From: Cyanodermella asteris
Taxonomy: Eukaryota; Ascomycota; Lecanoromycetes; Ostropales; Stictidaceae
Assembly (NCBI GenBank): GCA_900618795.1
Contig: UYJD01000013.1
Coordinates: 569,604-591,791, forward strand
Reading direction: 5' to 3'
DNA length: 22,188 nucleotides
Part shown: piece by piece, positions 8,711 to 17,896 of the stretch
How positions within the stretch are numbered: position 1 is the first letter of the stretch
Layout: each line of letters opens with the position of its first letter
Program-made: the position numbers and the translations under genes
Notes under the pieces: model-generated
The model's database searches: none
What the model saw: only the letters and a program-made list of their open reading frames with translations
What the model was told of the DNA's origin: nothing

Positions 8711-9945
8711 ACTTCGAACATCTTATTCTACAAAACATGCCCATTAACAGTTGCAATGTATATAACTCGAAAGAAGCAGTCTTCGAGAATGGTGAATTTA
8801 CCGCCAGAATGGCCAGTCTCAGTGCCCAACCAACATATGTATCTTGATTTGTATTCACAAATTCGGATCGCCGAAGATACGCGTTACAGATCAGACCCTC
8901 GAAGTATAACTTGATTTGGTGTTTCATGACTGTGCTCACCCAGGATGCTCGGGTAATCCTGACAATAAGTCGTTTGCAGATGCTGCTGATCGACGCCCGA
9001 TACGTAAAGATCGACTGGGGAATTTCTTCGTATGCTGGTTGGATGCGCAAGCCTGTGCCCAAAGGTGGCTCTCCGGCCTCTAGTATACGACTGAATGCCT
9101 CTGCACGGCCACGGAAAGCTCAGAACTGAGACGAATCGGACGAGTGATAAGCACGGGAGAAGTGTTCCTGAGCATCAGGGTTTAGCTCACAAAGGGTTCA
9201 GGGACGGCACAAAGCCCAAACAGCACTAAGGATCTTGGGCGGCGAAGATGATGTCGGCACCGTCAGATACGAGGGCGACGATTGGATGAAGGAATTGGAG
9301 GCAGTGAGACCCGTGACACGAATGCGAGGCACAAAAGGACTCGGAGGGCGATGACGCCGCTCTTTGCTGATCGCACTGGCGGATGAACGAGTCGAAACGA
9401 GGCATAACGAGACAGACGCACGACGACGCTTCTCACTCTCCTCAGCTGCTGCGACTCCTCTCTACATTCTCTACTACTCTCCGCTCACTACCATCGCATC
9501 GCACACATCTGCCGTACGACTGACGCAGCATAATCCTGCCCTTCATCAGGCCATATTGGCCGAACGAATTGGCATCTGCACAAATCCCGCATCCGTGCCG
9601 CGGTTCCTGAAGGCCCAAGTGCTGCACAGTCGCACTTATTAGGCAGCCTAACACGAGATCATCTTCCTGTCCGAGCAATCGTCCAGTCTTCCACTGCTTC
9701 ACGCCGACTTTTGCAGAATCTTCAATCGCCTGCTGCTTCCGTCGCACCATCCCGGTACGTTCCCGTCAAGCACGTCGCACCATCGCGCCGACCTCCATCT
9801 TCCCCTCGACACAGTCCGCAATAACACCGTTTCATATCACTGACGCGCTCGCCCCACAGGCCAAGCTGAGGACCACGCTTCTAGTCACCAGATACCAAGG
9901 CCCGTCTGGAGGTCTCCATTTCCTCCATCGCTGATATATCACTTG
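8711..9945. other. Intergenic and 5' UTR stretch, no gene supported
   Basis: About 1.2 kb. A 119-codon minus-strand ORF (8703-9062) and a 92-codon plus-strand ORF (9364-9642) have no recognisable features and lack support. From about 9425 to 9485 the + strand is very rich in C and T (CTCACTCTCCTC-like), a common property of fungal core promoters. The stretch 9486-9945 is the probable 5' UTR of the next gene and includes a likely intron. Confidence 0.5.
9755..9859 (+). other. Probable 5'-UTR intron of the hypothetical Ser/Pro-rich gene
   Basis: A strong donor (GTACGT at 9755) and a strong acceptor (CCCCACAG ending at 9859) flank 105 nt. A CACTGAC branch-like site lies about 15-20 nt before the acceptor. 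No ORF joins across it, so if used it is a leader intron ending about 86 nt before the ATG at 9946. Confidence 0.5.
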
Positions 9946-11157
9946 ATGGCGACCCCTCAATCCGCCAGCGCTGACCCGGCTCCATCGTCCGAAGTGCCCA
10001 CCGTTGCTGTAGACGACAAATCTGTTGGAGACGGAGAGAAGAGCTCGCTGAAGAAGAAGTTGTGGCCGTTTGGGAAAAAGAAGGACGACAAGCAGGACAA
10101 GGCGCCCGCAGAGTCTGGCCTTACTTCCACATATTCAGCTCAGCCCCGATCCGCCAGTCCGGCGCGAGCAGCAACAGGCATGAGTGCTCCAACTTCTCCG
10201 TCCAGACGGTTTGATCAGTCTCCACAGAGAGTTGCATCGCCCGCATCTTCACAGATATTTGAGCGTAATGTTCAAGAGGAGAGTCTAGCACCTGCCGCCG
10301 TCCCCTCCGCTATTCCCAATCACATCGCGACGGAGAACCACATTCCTCCGGCGCTCGACGCGGCCTCCTCAACGATTACGAACACGAAGCTGGACCCCGA
10401 CAATGTGGAAATCGTGACGCATATTTCACACCAGCCAGCGGCCATGTCTGTAGCGCAAGGCACCGGCGCAGGAAGCATTTCTGGCATCGCATCTTCAACT
10501 GCTGGCGTGTTTGGAGGAGAGATGGCCGCAGCGGCTATGAGCCCTTCGCTGCCTGCGACAAGCGAAGAAGCTGCAGCTGCCGTTAGATCAGTGCCGACCA
10601 CAACGTCTGGACCTGGAGTTCCGCCTACGGGCACTCACGGGAATACGGCAACACTGGACGATGGAGCTTCATCTTACGGTGACTTGAATCCTACCGATGT
10701 GCGACGCCTATCCTTCATCTCTTTTGCAGATGTTGTACATCACGAACAAGCGCAGACTGTCGGGTCTGAGACCGCCTCACAAGTCCCAGGAGCAGGAGCT
10801 ATCTCGCCACTGCCTGGACAGTTAACTCTCCTGCCGTCACCTGTACCGGGTACGACGATGCCTACGCAAGCTCTGTCGCCTTCTCTGAGTGCGGCTAGCC
10901 CTGTTGTCAGTCCTGGTGCCAGAAGTCCCAGCCCGGTTCGAGCAGTCAGTCCTCCAATGCGAGCACAAAGCCCCAGCTTCCTGAGCGCTGGAAGCCCAAA
11001 AATGGTAGGCGGCTCTCCAAGCCCTCCCACAGGTGTATCTGGCGAACTCGCGGTGGAGACGATGAGTCAAGCTCTGCGAAAGACTGGAAGCGGCGATCTG
11101 AGCGCCGCAAGAGACAAGCATGCAAGTGAGACGAACGAGGGGCTGGGTGTCCGATAG
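9946..11157 (+). CDS. Hypothetical Ser/Pro/Ala-rich protein with RRLSFISFADVV motif
   Basis: A single-exon ORF of 403 residues from the ATG at 9946. A TTG codon just before it is not taken as the start. No enzymatic domain is visible. The protein is mostly low-complexity and probably disordered. Near the N-terminus is a short basic-aromatic patch, KKKLWPFGKKK (residues 36-46). An island of ordered-looking sequence, DLNPTDVRRLSFISFADVVH, lies at about 246-265. Many SPS/SPxR phosphorylation-type motifs occur between about 290 and 365. A conserved-looking C-terminal segment (ELAVETMSQALRKTGSGDL) lies near 367-385. From general familiarity with fungal proteomes I believe the RRLSFISFADVV motif recurs in uncharacterised ascomycete proteins, but this was not checked. 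A role as a membrane- or kinase-associated scaffold is only a guess. Confidence 0.75.
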   Translation: MATPQSASADPAPSSEVPTVAVDDKSVGDGEKSSLKKKLWPFGKKKDDKQDKAPAESGLTSTYSAQPRSASPARAATGMSAPTSPSRRFDQSPQRVASPASSQIFERNVQEESLAPAAVPSAIPNHIATENHIPPALDAASSTITNTKLDPDNVEIVTHISHQPAAMSVAQGTGAGSISGIASSTAGVFGGEMAAAAMSPSLPATSEEAAAAVRSVPTTTSGPGVPPTGTHGNTATLDDGASSYGDLNPTDVRRLSFISFADVVHHEQAQTVGSETASQVPGAGAISPLPGQLTLLPSPVPGTTMPTQALSPSLSAASPVVSPGARSPSPVRAVSPPMRAQSPSFLSAGSPKMVGGSPSPPTGVSGELAVETMSQALRKTGSGDLSAARDKHASETNEGLGVR

Positions 11158-12021
11158 GCAAGGATGTAGTGAATGGTTAAGATGATGAATCAATAGCAGG
11201 CTTATACCCGACTACGAAGGGATTGAACTCGTAGACGAATGTGCTATGTGGTGTTTGGGAGTCGGATTAGAATTCATACCTACTGCGACAGTACCAGGTG
11301 TGCTGCACGCAATGATCAAGATCAGCAGATCCGATTGCTTTTTTGAGCGCATGTTGGTCAATGTGGACTTCCTTACTTTCTGTGACTGGAGATCATCGAC
11401 ATGATGATTCGCAGACCCCGAAGACGAACAGGATACCATTTCTAGCAGCTTTGTTATATGAGATGGTCTACAATATACGAAGGGTGTATAGCTATGATGA
11501 GGAGGAATATGGCCGGTCGCATCCTCAGGTCTCTGAACCAAAATGTCTTTCGAGGACTTATCCTTTCGTCCAGTCTCATTTCAGCTATTGCGCCGCTGTC
11601 CTAATTGTAGGATTGCAGGACGAAGATGGGTGAACAGAAGCCATGGCATTGACCTTGTCTTACGCCGACTCCTCAAGCATGTCGTAACGACTGCTGGAAG
11701 GCCTTGAAAAGCCACTTGTGCGAGCATCCACGCAACAAGCTGCACGAATGTATACTGTAATCAATTCTGATGTCTGTAGAAGACATCGAATGCCAGGACA
11801 ACTTCTGTCATTGTGCCTTGATGCCTTTTGCATGGTCGGACCCTGGCCCGGAGTCTGGTTCTGCCGCGCCGACCTCGCGCTAGTCTCGCCTCCAGAAATT
11901 GTTCCTGAAAGCTCGCCGCCAGCTTCAACTTCGCCAGGCAAAGCTCGCATTTCTCGCATTGCCCGCTCATATCATTGCAGCCAGGGCCACCGACAAGCTT
12001 GTTCCTCACGTTCCTTTCACA
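11158..12021. other. Intergenic stretch, no gene supported
   Basis: 864 bp between two same-strand genes, presumably 3' UTR, spacer and the MRPL20 promoter. Short ORFs on both strands overlap one another and carry no recognisable motif. An ORF open on + through 11899-12021 is simply the upstream extension of the MRPL20 frame and starts at a non-ATG or unconserved codon. Confidence 0.5.
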
Positions 12022-12699
12022 ATGTCGCCTCTTGGTTGCACCCGCAGCGTACCCTCCCTCTTCTCCTCGCTCTCAATCCACACCACAGCACCCCGAGCCA
12101 GCACCCGAACAGGCCAAATCCGCACCCAAGCAACCACAAGACGAACAACAAAACGCCTACGCGTCTCACCATCCCCAACGGCCCCGAGACCCCACACCAG
12201 CGCCTCGACACACCTCCCAGCATCCCGCCTCTCTCGCCCCACGAACCCAACAACCACCTCCATCACCTTCACCCCTCCGCCCTCGGCTCCCTCCCCTTAC
12301 TACACGCCGTCCATCTTCCTGCCGCCCACGGACCCGCGCCGCCAAACCCTCGCCGCCTCGCACGCCGTCTTCAACCCGTACGCCGCGGACGCGAGCCGCC
12401 AGCTACCGCCCGAGGACCGGCGCACGTCCGAGAAAAAGTACCACATGACGGCGGAGCAGATTGCGGAGATGAGGAGCCTCAGGCTGGAGGATCCAGAGAA
12501 GTGGAATCGGAGGGCGCTGGCGCAGAAGTTTGGGTGTACGGAATTCTTTGTCAGCATTGCGGCGCCGACGGCGGATAAGACGAGGATGCAGGCGTTCATG
12601 GCGGCGCATGAGATGCAGAAGGAGCAGTGGGGGGCGAAGAGGAGGAAGGCGAGGGAGGATAGGGTGAAGAGGAGAGAACTTTGGGCCAGAGATGCCTGA
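12022..12699 (+). CDS. MRPL20: Mitochondrial large-subunit ribosomal protein L20 (mL58)
   Basis: 225 residues, single exon, starting at the ATG in CACAATGTCG. The first 80 or so residues are rich in Arg, Ser, Thr and Pro with almost no acidic residues, as expected of a mitochondrial targeting sequence plus a variable linker. The C-terminal half (about 137-225) has the fungal MRP-L20 pattern. It opens with EKKYHMTAEQIAEMRSLR, continues EDPEKWNRRALAQKFGC and EFFVSIAAP, and ends in a highly basic helix (WGAKRRKAREDRVKRRELW). This is a structural protein of the mitochondrial 54S subunit, nuclear-encoded and imported. A longer N-terminus is possible in frame but unnecessary. The coding strand switches from C-rich (first half) to G-rich (second half). 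Confidence 0.9.
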   Translation: MSPLGCTRSVPSLFSSLSIHTTAPRASTRTGQIRTQATTRRTTKRLRVSPSPTAPRPHTSASTHLPASRLSRPTNPTTTSITFTPPPSAPSPYYTPSIFLPPTDPRRQTLAASHAVFNPYAADASRQLPPEDRRTSEKKYHMTAEQIAEMRSLRLEDPEKWNRRALAQKFGCTEFFVSIAAPTADKTRMQAFMAAHEMQKEQWGAKRRKAREDRVKRRELWARDA

Positions 12700-13062
12700 T
12701 TTGACTCGCCGACGACGGTGTGGAGAGATTGTTTTACTTCGCATTATTGTCTTAACGTTGAAACTACGGATATTACACTGCTGGATTCGACTTGCCACAA
12801 GATAGGCAGCCGGACGGGGCATTGAGTTGCTTGAGTATCTTATTGTCGATCGATACATGGCATGGGAAATAAAGACGGTTCGTCGGGACTGGCATTGGTT
12901 CAAGCGGGCACTGAAGATGTGGAGGAAAGCTGATCTCATTGCACGCATATTTGATCTCTGCAATCGAGCTGTAACTATACAAACTTCTAACCAAGTGTAC
13001 AAATATTCCCGTTACTCATTACCTTCATAAGTATACAATCAGTGAGCACGGGAATGTTGCGT
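12700..13062. other. Convergent 3' intergenic region
   Basis: 363 bp between the ends of MRPL20 (+) and the 510-residue gene (-), so it holds both 3' UTRs. Small ORFs are present on both strands but none is convincing. Confidence 0.6.
12868..12873 (+). terminator. AATAAA poly(A)-type signal for MRPL20
   Basis: AATAAA on the + strand 169 nt after the MRPL20 stop. It is the only perfect copy in this gap on that strand that I noticed. Confidence 0.35.
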
Positions 13063-14595
13063 TCATTGCTGAACTTGCTTTTGTGTGGCAACCTTGTTCA
13101 GGTAAACCAGCATCCGAAGCCGCATTGAGCTGTCTGCTAGACCCATCCTGTCCCTTTCCAGATCAGTCTCGCCATTTGCCTCCTCCTTCTTACCTTTTGC
13201 CGTCGTCGCCTTCCTTGTCCGTCTCTCGATACCTTTCTCAACGGCGAATTCCAAATCTGCATCCCAGCGCAATTTTCGCTGGAGATCGAGCAACCTAAGC
13301 AAGACCTCGAAGCATATCGACAGCCTGGCATTGTCCACGTAAATGTTCGTATTAGCCGTATACGGCAGGTACCCCTCAACAAGACCATCTTGGTCGAGCA
13401 CCGTGTCTCGAGACGACTTTGTGCCTGTCTGGATCAGAGAGTGGGCGACGAACTTGATGAGCGAGACTGCCGCACGTTCGGGCATCGGATCCAGCATCGG
13501 CGGGGATACGATCACGCTGAAGGCCGGCAATGGCAATGGTTTGAAATACTCCAGGCAAGAATCGTACAGCGTCCAGGTATGGCCAAAGTGGCCTGGGAGC
13601 TCGTACGCGAGCCTGACCACGAGGCCAAACAGACGCATCCTGAGCTTCGTGGCCGCATGACCGCCGAGCTGGGCAGTCGCATCAGGTTCCTGCGTTTTCA
13701 CGTGTTTGCCGCTCTTGGGCTTGTCTTCTGCGGTGATGTCCATGGGATCCCCGACGCCATCCTTCTCGTCGTCCGTAGAGACGTCCAGGTAGTCGCCGAA
13801 CTCATCGTTATCGAGATCGATCTTCCTGGCTTGAACGTCCTTTGGATCCTTGTTCCTTTTCGGCTTCGGCTTCGTCTCGTTCCGCCACACCTCCAGAAAC
13901 TCGTTGGCGAACCTATCGCTTCCATCCGCGAAGATGGCGCGTAAAATCCTCTGGCGCTGCTGTGGGCCTTTGACGTACTTGGCAATCAGGCTCTCCGTTA
14001 GAGCCTCGGGTAGGCATCGCTCATTCAGATCCCGCTCGAGCGTCTCAATCATGTTCTCGAGCCACAGCTCCCATGGCGACCAGCGTAGAGGATGCAGCAC
14101 GCTGCATCGAAAAGCCCACCCGGTCGCGGCCCAGAAGTCGGACGTCTTCCAAAAGAGTGATCTGTCACGCGCATAGGGCGACCGGAGGCCAACGAGATCA
14201 TTGCTCCCGTGTTCCTCATCGTCGTCCTGCCGTCGTCTCGCGAGCCCGCCGCGGCGGGTCAGCGATACTTCGGGCCAGGAGTAGGTTTCTGCAATGATCG
14301 GGTCATTGGGTTCGACGAGCTGGCCCACAAGTTTCAGATAGCGATTGGCAAGAAGTGATACCTTGGAGGTTTCTGGGTCTTTGGCGCGGTCCGTGAAGAT
14401 CGGGTGGACGGACAGCGTATTGATGAGGCCGAGGATGCTGGACGAGGGGAGGTAGATGGCTCCATTGGAGGCGACGCCGGAGGTGAGAAGAGAAGTGAGG
14501 AACTCGAGCCCGTTGGTGTAGAGACCTTCTTCAAAATAGATGGCGGCTTGTTCTTCGAGCTCGTAGGTGAGCCGCTTGACAGCTGCGGGAGGCAT
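13063..14595 (-). CDS. Hypothetical protein with alpha-helical flanks and acidic linker
   Basis: 510 residues, single exon, starting at the ATG read from 14595-14593 (MPPAAVKRLTYELEEQ). The in-frame TTG ten codons upstream is not taken. The N-terminal part (about 1-230) is helix-rich and TPR-like in feel (EEQAAIYFEEGLYTNGLEFL), with tryptophan-rich patches such as LHPLRWSPWELWLENM. A lysine/aspartate-rich acidic linker (about 245-310, with LDNDEFGDYLDVSTDDEKD) divides it from a second helical part (TKLRMRLFGLVVRLAYELP, FSVIVSPPMLDPMPERAA). A basic, glutamine-ended tail closes the protein. I do not recognise the family. The ordered flanks and full-length frame argue for a conserved gene, perhaps nuclear given the basic and acidic blocks. 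Its 3' end faces MRPL20 and its 5' end shares a 901-bp divergent region with the CBM9-like gene. Confidence 0.8.
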   Translation of the reverse strand: MPPAAVKRLTYELEEQAAIYFEEGLYTNGLEFLTSLLTSGVASNGAIYLPSSSILGLINTLSVHPIFTDRAKDPETSKVSLLANRYLKLVGQLVEPNDPIIAETYSWPEVSLTRRGGLARRRQDDDEEHGSNDLVGLRSPYARDRSLFWKTSDFWAATGWAFRCSVLHPLRWSPWELWLENMIETLERDLNERCLPEALTESLIAKYVKGPQQRQRILRAIFADGSDRFANEFLEVWRNETKPKPKRNKDPKDVQARKIDLDNDEFGDYLDVSTDDEKDGVGDPMDITAEDKPKSGKHVKTQEPDATAQLGGHAATKLRMRLFGLVVRLAYELPGHFGHTWTLYDSCLEYFKPLPLPAFSVIVSPPMLDPMPERAAVSLIKFVAHSLIQTGTKSSRDTVLDQDGLVEGYLPYTANTNIYVDNARLSICFEVLLRLLDLQRKLRWDADLEFAVEKGIERRTRKATTAKGKKEEANGETDLERDRMGLADSSMRLRMLVYLNKVATQKQVQQ

Positions 14596-15496
14596 TGTTT
14601 GTAGGCCAATGTATCTTTGACGCAAGAAGTCTTGACCAGTTCTCGCACTATTCTCACCGCCGCATCTGTGACCTACGGACTAACCAAATTTTGTGGTTTG
14701 GATCCTCCGAGTGCTATTTCAGTATGTTGTGGCACGCCGGCTGGAGCGAGCGGTGTTTTTAAGCCATCATGAATTTCGCGACATGTTCGCAACTTCGTGC
14801 ATGCATTTTGCAGGGTTGGTCATCTCAGTATGCAATCCGTGACTCGTCCAAAGCTCGTGCTTCACGCGACATGCCAAGTGATTTCGATGGTTGTGAAGTT
14901 GGTGTCGAGCCACAGAAAGTCGTGGCGGGCCGCCACAATTCAAAAGGCTTTGACCTCCTTTCAGCTTATTAAACGTTTCTTTGTCCCTGCACTAACATAC
15001 ACATGCACCTGACAGCAGGTCACAGATTGCAGTTCGGATCTGTCGACCAAGCGCAGCTATGCTGACGAGAGCCGTGCGCTGTCTAGGTGGACTCGACTGC
15101 AGTATTACAGGAATTCGCCTAGGATCAAGGCACTCGTCTCATTCTCCAATCCGGATCACGTCTCACCTCAACGGCTCACCCCCAGCTTGTTCTTGGTCCT
15201 GATCCCAGTTCGCGGGGTCGGACATTAGGCTGCAGGCTCTCAGAGCTCCAAGCAAGGCGGAAATGTTGCTTTGCCTCACATCGGTGCGAAGCTTCTAAGC
15301 CTATTGGGGTTAAGTTGAAACCAGTAACGCCCCAGGGTCTCATCATCCCGTGCCGCTGAAGATTCCGTCCCCGTTCCCTTATTGCAAGCTCGCCTGATGA
15401 TATGTTATATAAAGATAAGACCACCCTCCATTCGTAGCTTTGGGGCTTCGCCGAGTCCTTGCCATTTTCGAGTACCCTGTACAGATACTTCTAGCC
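14596..15496. other. Divergent promoter region between hypothetical (-) and CBM9-like (+) genes
   Basis: 901 bp with only short, unconvincing ORFs. The right end contains a clear TATA box for the + gene. No TATA box stands out for the - gene. Confidence 0.6.
15406..15414 (+). promoter_or_regulatory. TATA box of the secreted CBM9-like gene
   Basis: TATATAAAG lies 83 nt before the last base preceding the ATG at 15497, which would put the transcription start near 15435-15445 and leave a leader of about 50-60 nt. Strong TATA boxes in fungi often mark highly expressed or regulated genes. Confidence 0.6.
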
Positions 15497-16198
15497 ATGT
15501 TGTCTCGTTCTCTCATCGCCGTTGCGGCGCTTCTTGCCCCCGCCCTTGCTGATGCAGACGCCTCTACGACATCCAGCGTGCCCTCAGTCAATGTACCCGG
15601 ATGCCCGCAGAAGGGAACCATCAAGTACAACAAGACCGTGCCCGACAAGAAGCCGTTCCCTTTGACGCAGGTAGATCTGTGCTACGACGAGCAAGCCCTT
15701 CGTGTCACGTTCACGGCATACAACGAGACCAACTACTTCTACAACGCCAGCTTGGGAACCAACGGTGCCCTCTACAATTACGAAGTCATGGAGGGTTTCT
15801 TCTACCGGGGCACCAACGACCCGCAGACATACCTGGAGTTCGAAGTGGCGCCGAACAACGTGACCTACAACGCCTTCGTGTACAATCCTTCCAAGGTTCG
15901 CGCTGCAGGTGCACCTTTTGACCATGCTAACATCATGGATCCAATCGGGGACGGGCTGAATTCGACGACCGTGTTGGACAAGAAAGCGCATACCTGGGTT
16001 TCCAATGTTCGCATTCCGTTGGGCCTCTTCAACGTTGATGATGGCCAGGCGAAGGGTACTCAGTGGCGTATGAATTTCTTCCGTACTGTCGTGTCCAAGG
16101 ACACGTATCCGAACCAGTTGCTTGGTGCTTGGAACCCGCCGACGGACAATCCCAGCTTCCACGAGACTCCGTTCTTTGGAAACGTCAGGTTCATCTGA
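15497..16198 (+). CDS. Secreted CBM9-like (family 9 carbohydrate-binding fold) protein
   Basis: 233 residues from the ATG in CTAGCCATGTTG. An in-frame upstream TTG is ignored. The N-terminus is a standard signal peptide (LSRSLIAVAALLAPALA), with cleavage likely after A18 or A20. The mature part has a beta-sandwich look resembling carbohydrate-binding family 9-like modules: a YYNPS/EFEVAPNN-type strand region, TWVSNVRIPLGLF, W-RMNFFRTV, and an ending AWNPP...FHETPFFGNVRF. The W-x-x-NF-R and AW-P...FH-P-FG patterns are the recognisable core. Five N-glycosylation sequons (NKT, NET, NAS, NVT, NST) and two cysteines (PGCPQ and VDLCYD) fit extracellular export. No catalytic domain, GPI signal or transmembrane helix is evident. 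Binding to plant or fungal wall polysaccharide is likely from the fold but unproven. Confidence 0.82.
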   Translation: MLSRSLIAVAALLAPALADADASTTSSVPSVNVPGCPQKGTIKYNKTVPDKKPFPLTQVDLCYDEQALRVTFTAYNETNYFYNASLGTNGALYNYEVMEGFFYRGTNDPQTYLEFEVAPNNVTYNAFVYNPSKVRAAGAPFDHANIMDPIGDGLNSTTVLDKKAHTWVSNVRIPLGLFNVDDGQAKGTQWRMNFFRTVVSKDTYPNQLLGAWNPPTDNPSFHETPFFGNVRFI

Positions 16199-16880
16199 TA
16201 GATGAAAGAACAAAAAGCATGTGTCCAACAGAGCGTTCCAGAAGAAAGCATCGCAACGAGGTCCCGATTAAACTAGATGATGCAAGCATCATTTCGTACC
16301 GTCCCCATAGACATGTAGCATTGCTTGAGACGTGTGTGTGAGGGAACGGTCCGGGGCTTTAGGGGTATTCATGTAGCTTTGAATGGGCTTGGATCACAAG
16401 GCTGGAGAGAAAGCAAAAGCAAAACATACAACAGCGAGGATTCCCCAGTGGTCACCCACATGAGTACTAACTTGCCGCCCTGCCGCTTTCCCGTCCTGTG
16501 ATTGGATCCTACCTGCCCTTGGATCGCGTCTCTGCATTTCCTTACGTCGGCGAGCCCTTTCTCTCCCTCCCCTCCCTCCCATTCTCGACGTTACCGCTCT
16601 ATTCTGCCCGACCAGCTTCGCCGCAGCAGTCCTAGAACAATAGGGACGTGGCCCGCGATGCGGCCTCCGATATCTTCTGCTCCGTGGCTTCCCCTGTCCG
16701 CTTCTGCCCACCTAGACTCGATATGGTTATGTGATTGCCGTCGGCCTGCTGCCCCTCCGTTCTCGTGTGATCTTAGATGGACGGACGACATAAGATGCGG
16801 GTGGGGCCCTCTTGTCCTTCGTGTTCCTTTCTCATCCTTCCGCATCCGCACAGCCCTCTCGTGGGCATCTACGCTCTACT
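16199..16880. other. Intergenic stretch, no gene supported
   Basis: 682 bp. The stretch 16540-16620 is pyrimidine-rich (CCCTCCCCTCCCTCCC-like), typical of a fungal promoter and consistent with a plus-strand gene starting near 16881. Overlapping ORFs in several frames have no protein-like motifs. Confidence 0.5.
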
Positions 16881-17791
16881 ATGGTACGAGCTACTCGGCT
16901 CGTGCGCGCTAAGGCGAAGGGGCCGCAACAGCGCGAGAGGGCCGTTGGCGAGGTACCTATCCATGAAGCTGTCTCGACGCACAAGCAGCGGCAGAGAGTG
17001 TGGAAAGACTTTGAAGCGTGAGATGACGAGTTCCTGCGAGGCCCTTTTTTCGATCGGCGCTGACGGGGATGCCTCCTGGCCAGATTCGCAGCCTGGTCTT
17101 TTAGGGCTGGCACCGGGACGCACGATGCTGGTTATAGATGCTGGCCAGAATTCTTGGGCACTGGTCCGATAGACGTGAAATCGACCGTTCTTTCGTACGA
17201 ATGGGGCCACTACCGCGTCACAGTGTCGGCAGAGCTCGTGTACTTTTTGGAAGAGGGTGATCTTAGCATACTGCCTGATCGCAACTCAAGATCCGAGTAT
17301 GTTTGCAAGTGGAAATAAATCTATGCTGCAGGCTGGGAAAGGAGGAAAGATCGATACGAATGAAATTTTGTTTTTGAACTTCTGGAAACTTCGACCAGAG
17401 TTGATTGGCCATAAAAATGAGCCAGTCATGGCGGAGAGAGCATTGATGACTCCCCTTGAAACCCACAGGACGTGACGGTCCACCTGGGCTACGATCCCGA
17501 CTCGGGAGAGACCGATATGTACCTCGAAGTTCGACGGCGCCTCCCCGCAAGGGAGAGAAGAAGAGTGCCGCCCAGCCGATGCAGCCTGATTTCGGACACG
17601 AGAGCGGCTTGGTCGATGCTAAGGATATGACAAGGCATCTCGCAAGCTACCATGGCATCGTGGAGCCTCACAGCAATGGTAAAGCCACCAAGCGAGCCAT
17701 TGCGGAGGCTGTCTTTACGCCGGAACCCAAGCGTGTGAAAGCGGTTGATGCGAGTCTTGATGACGCATTGTATAGGCATCGGGAATTCTGA
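16881..17791 (+). pseudogene. Candidate small gene in pieces, frame-disrupted or misassembled
   Basis: Three stretches look protein-coding but do not join cleanly. The first is 16881-17017, from an ATG (MVRATRLVRAKAKGPQQRE...QRVWKDFEA), ending at a good donor GTGAGA. The second, 17469 to about 17540, follows a good acceptor CCCACAG and reads VTVHLGYDPDSGETDMYLEV. The third, about 17541-17791, is in another frame and reads PPRKGEKKSA...RHLASYHGIVEP...DASLDDALYRHREF with a TGA at the end. Joining donor to acceptor gives a stop at once, and stretches two and three differ by one base at a C-run (17543-17546). Real decay, an assembly indel or chance are all possible. The family is unknown. The 450-nt gap between the first two pieces is long for an intron in this window. 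Confidence 0.35.
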
Positions 17792-17896
17792 CAATCAAGT
17801 CTGAGCAGCAACCTCAATTGCTGCCTCGGATGTTTTCTGCTGCCCCGAAGTCACCTCACTTTTCTATCAGGAGAACCGACCCGTCTCCTGCATGCT

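Noticed and set aside
8703-9062. 119-codon minus-strand ORF in the gap after the DUF218 gene
   Set aside because: No recognisable domain, no supporting splice or start context, and it overlaps the poly(A) signal of the upstream gene. It is too weak to list as a gene.
12006-12363. Several ORFs antisense to the MRPL20 N-terminal half
   Set aside because: They are explained by the extreme C-rich composition of the sense strand, which removes stops on the other strand.
17022-17460. Possible extra exon between the two halves of the degenerate small gene (a stretch reading TVSAELVYFLEEGD near 17218)
   Set aside because: No consistent set of splice sites and phases joins it to the flanking pieces. 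It is likely chance.
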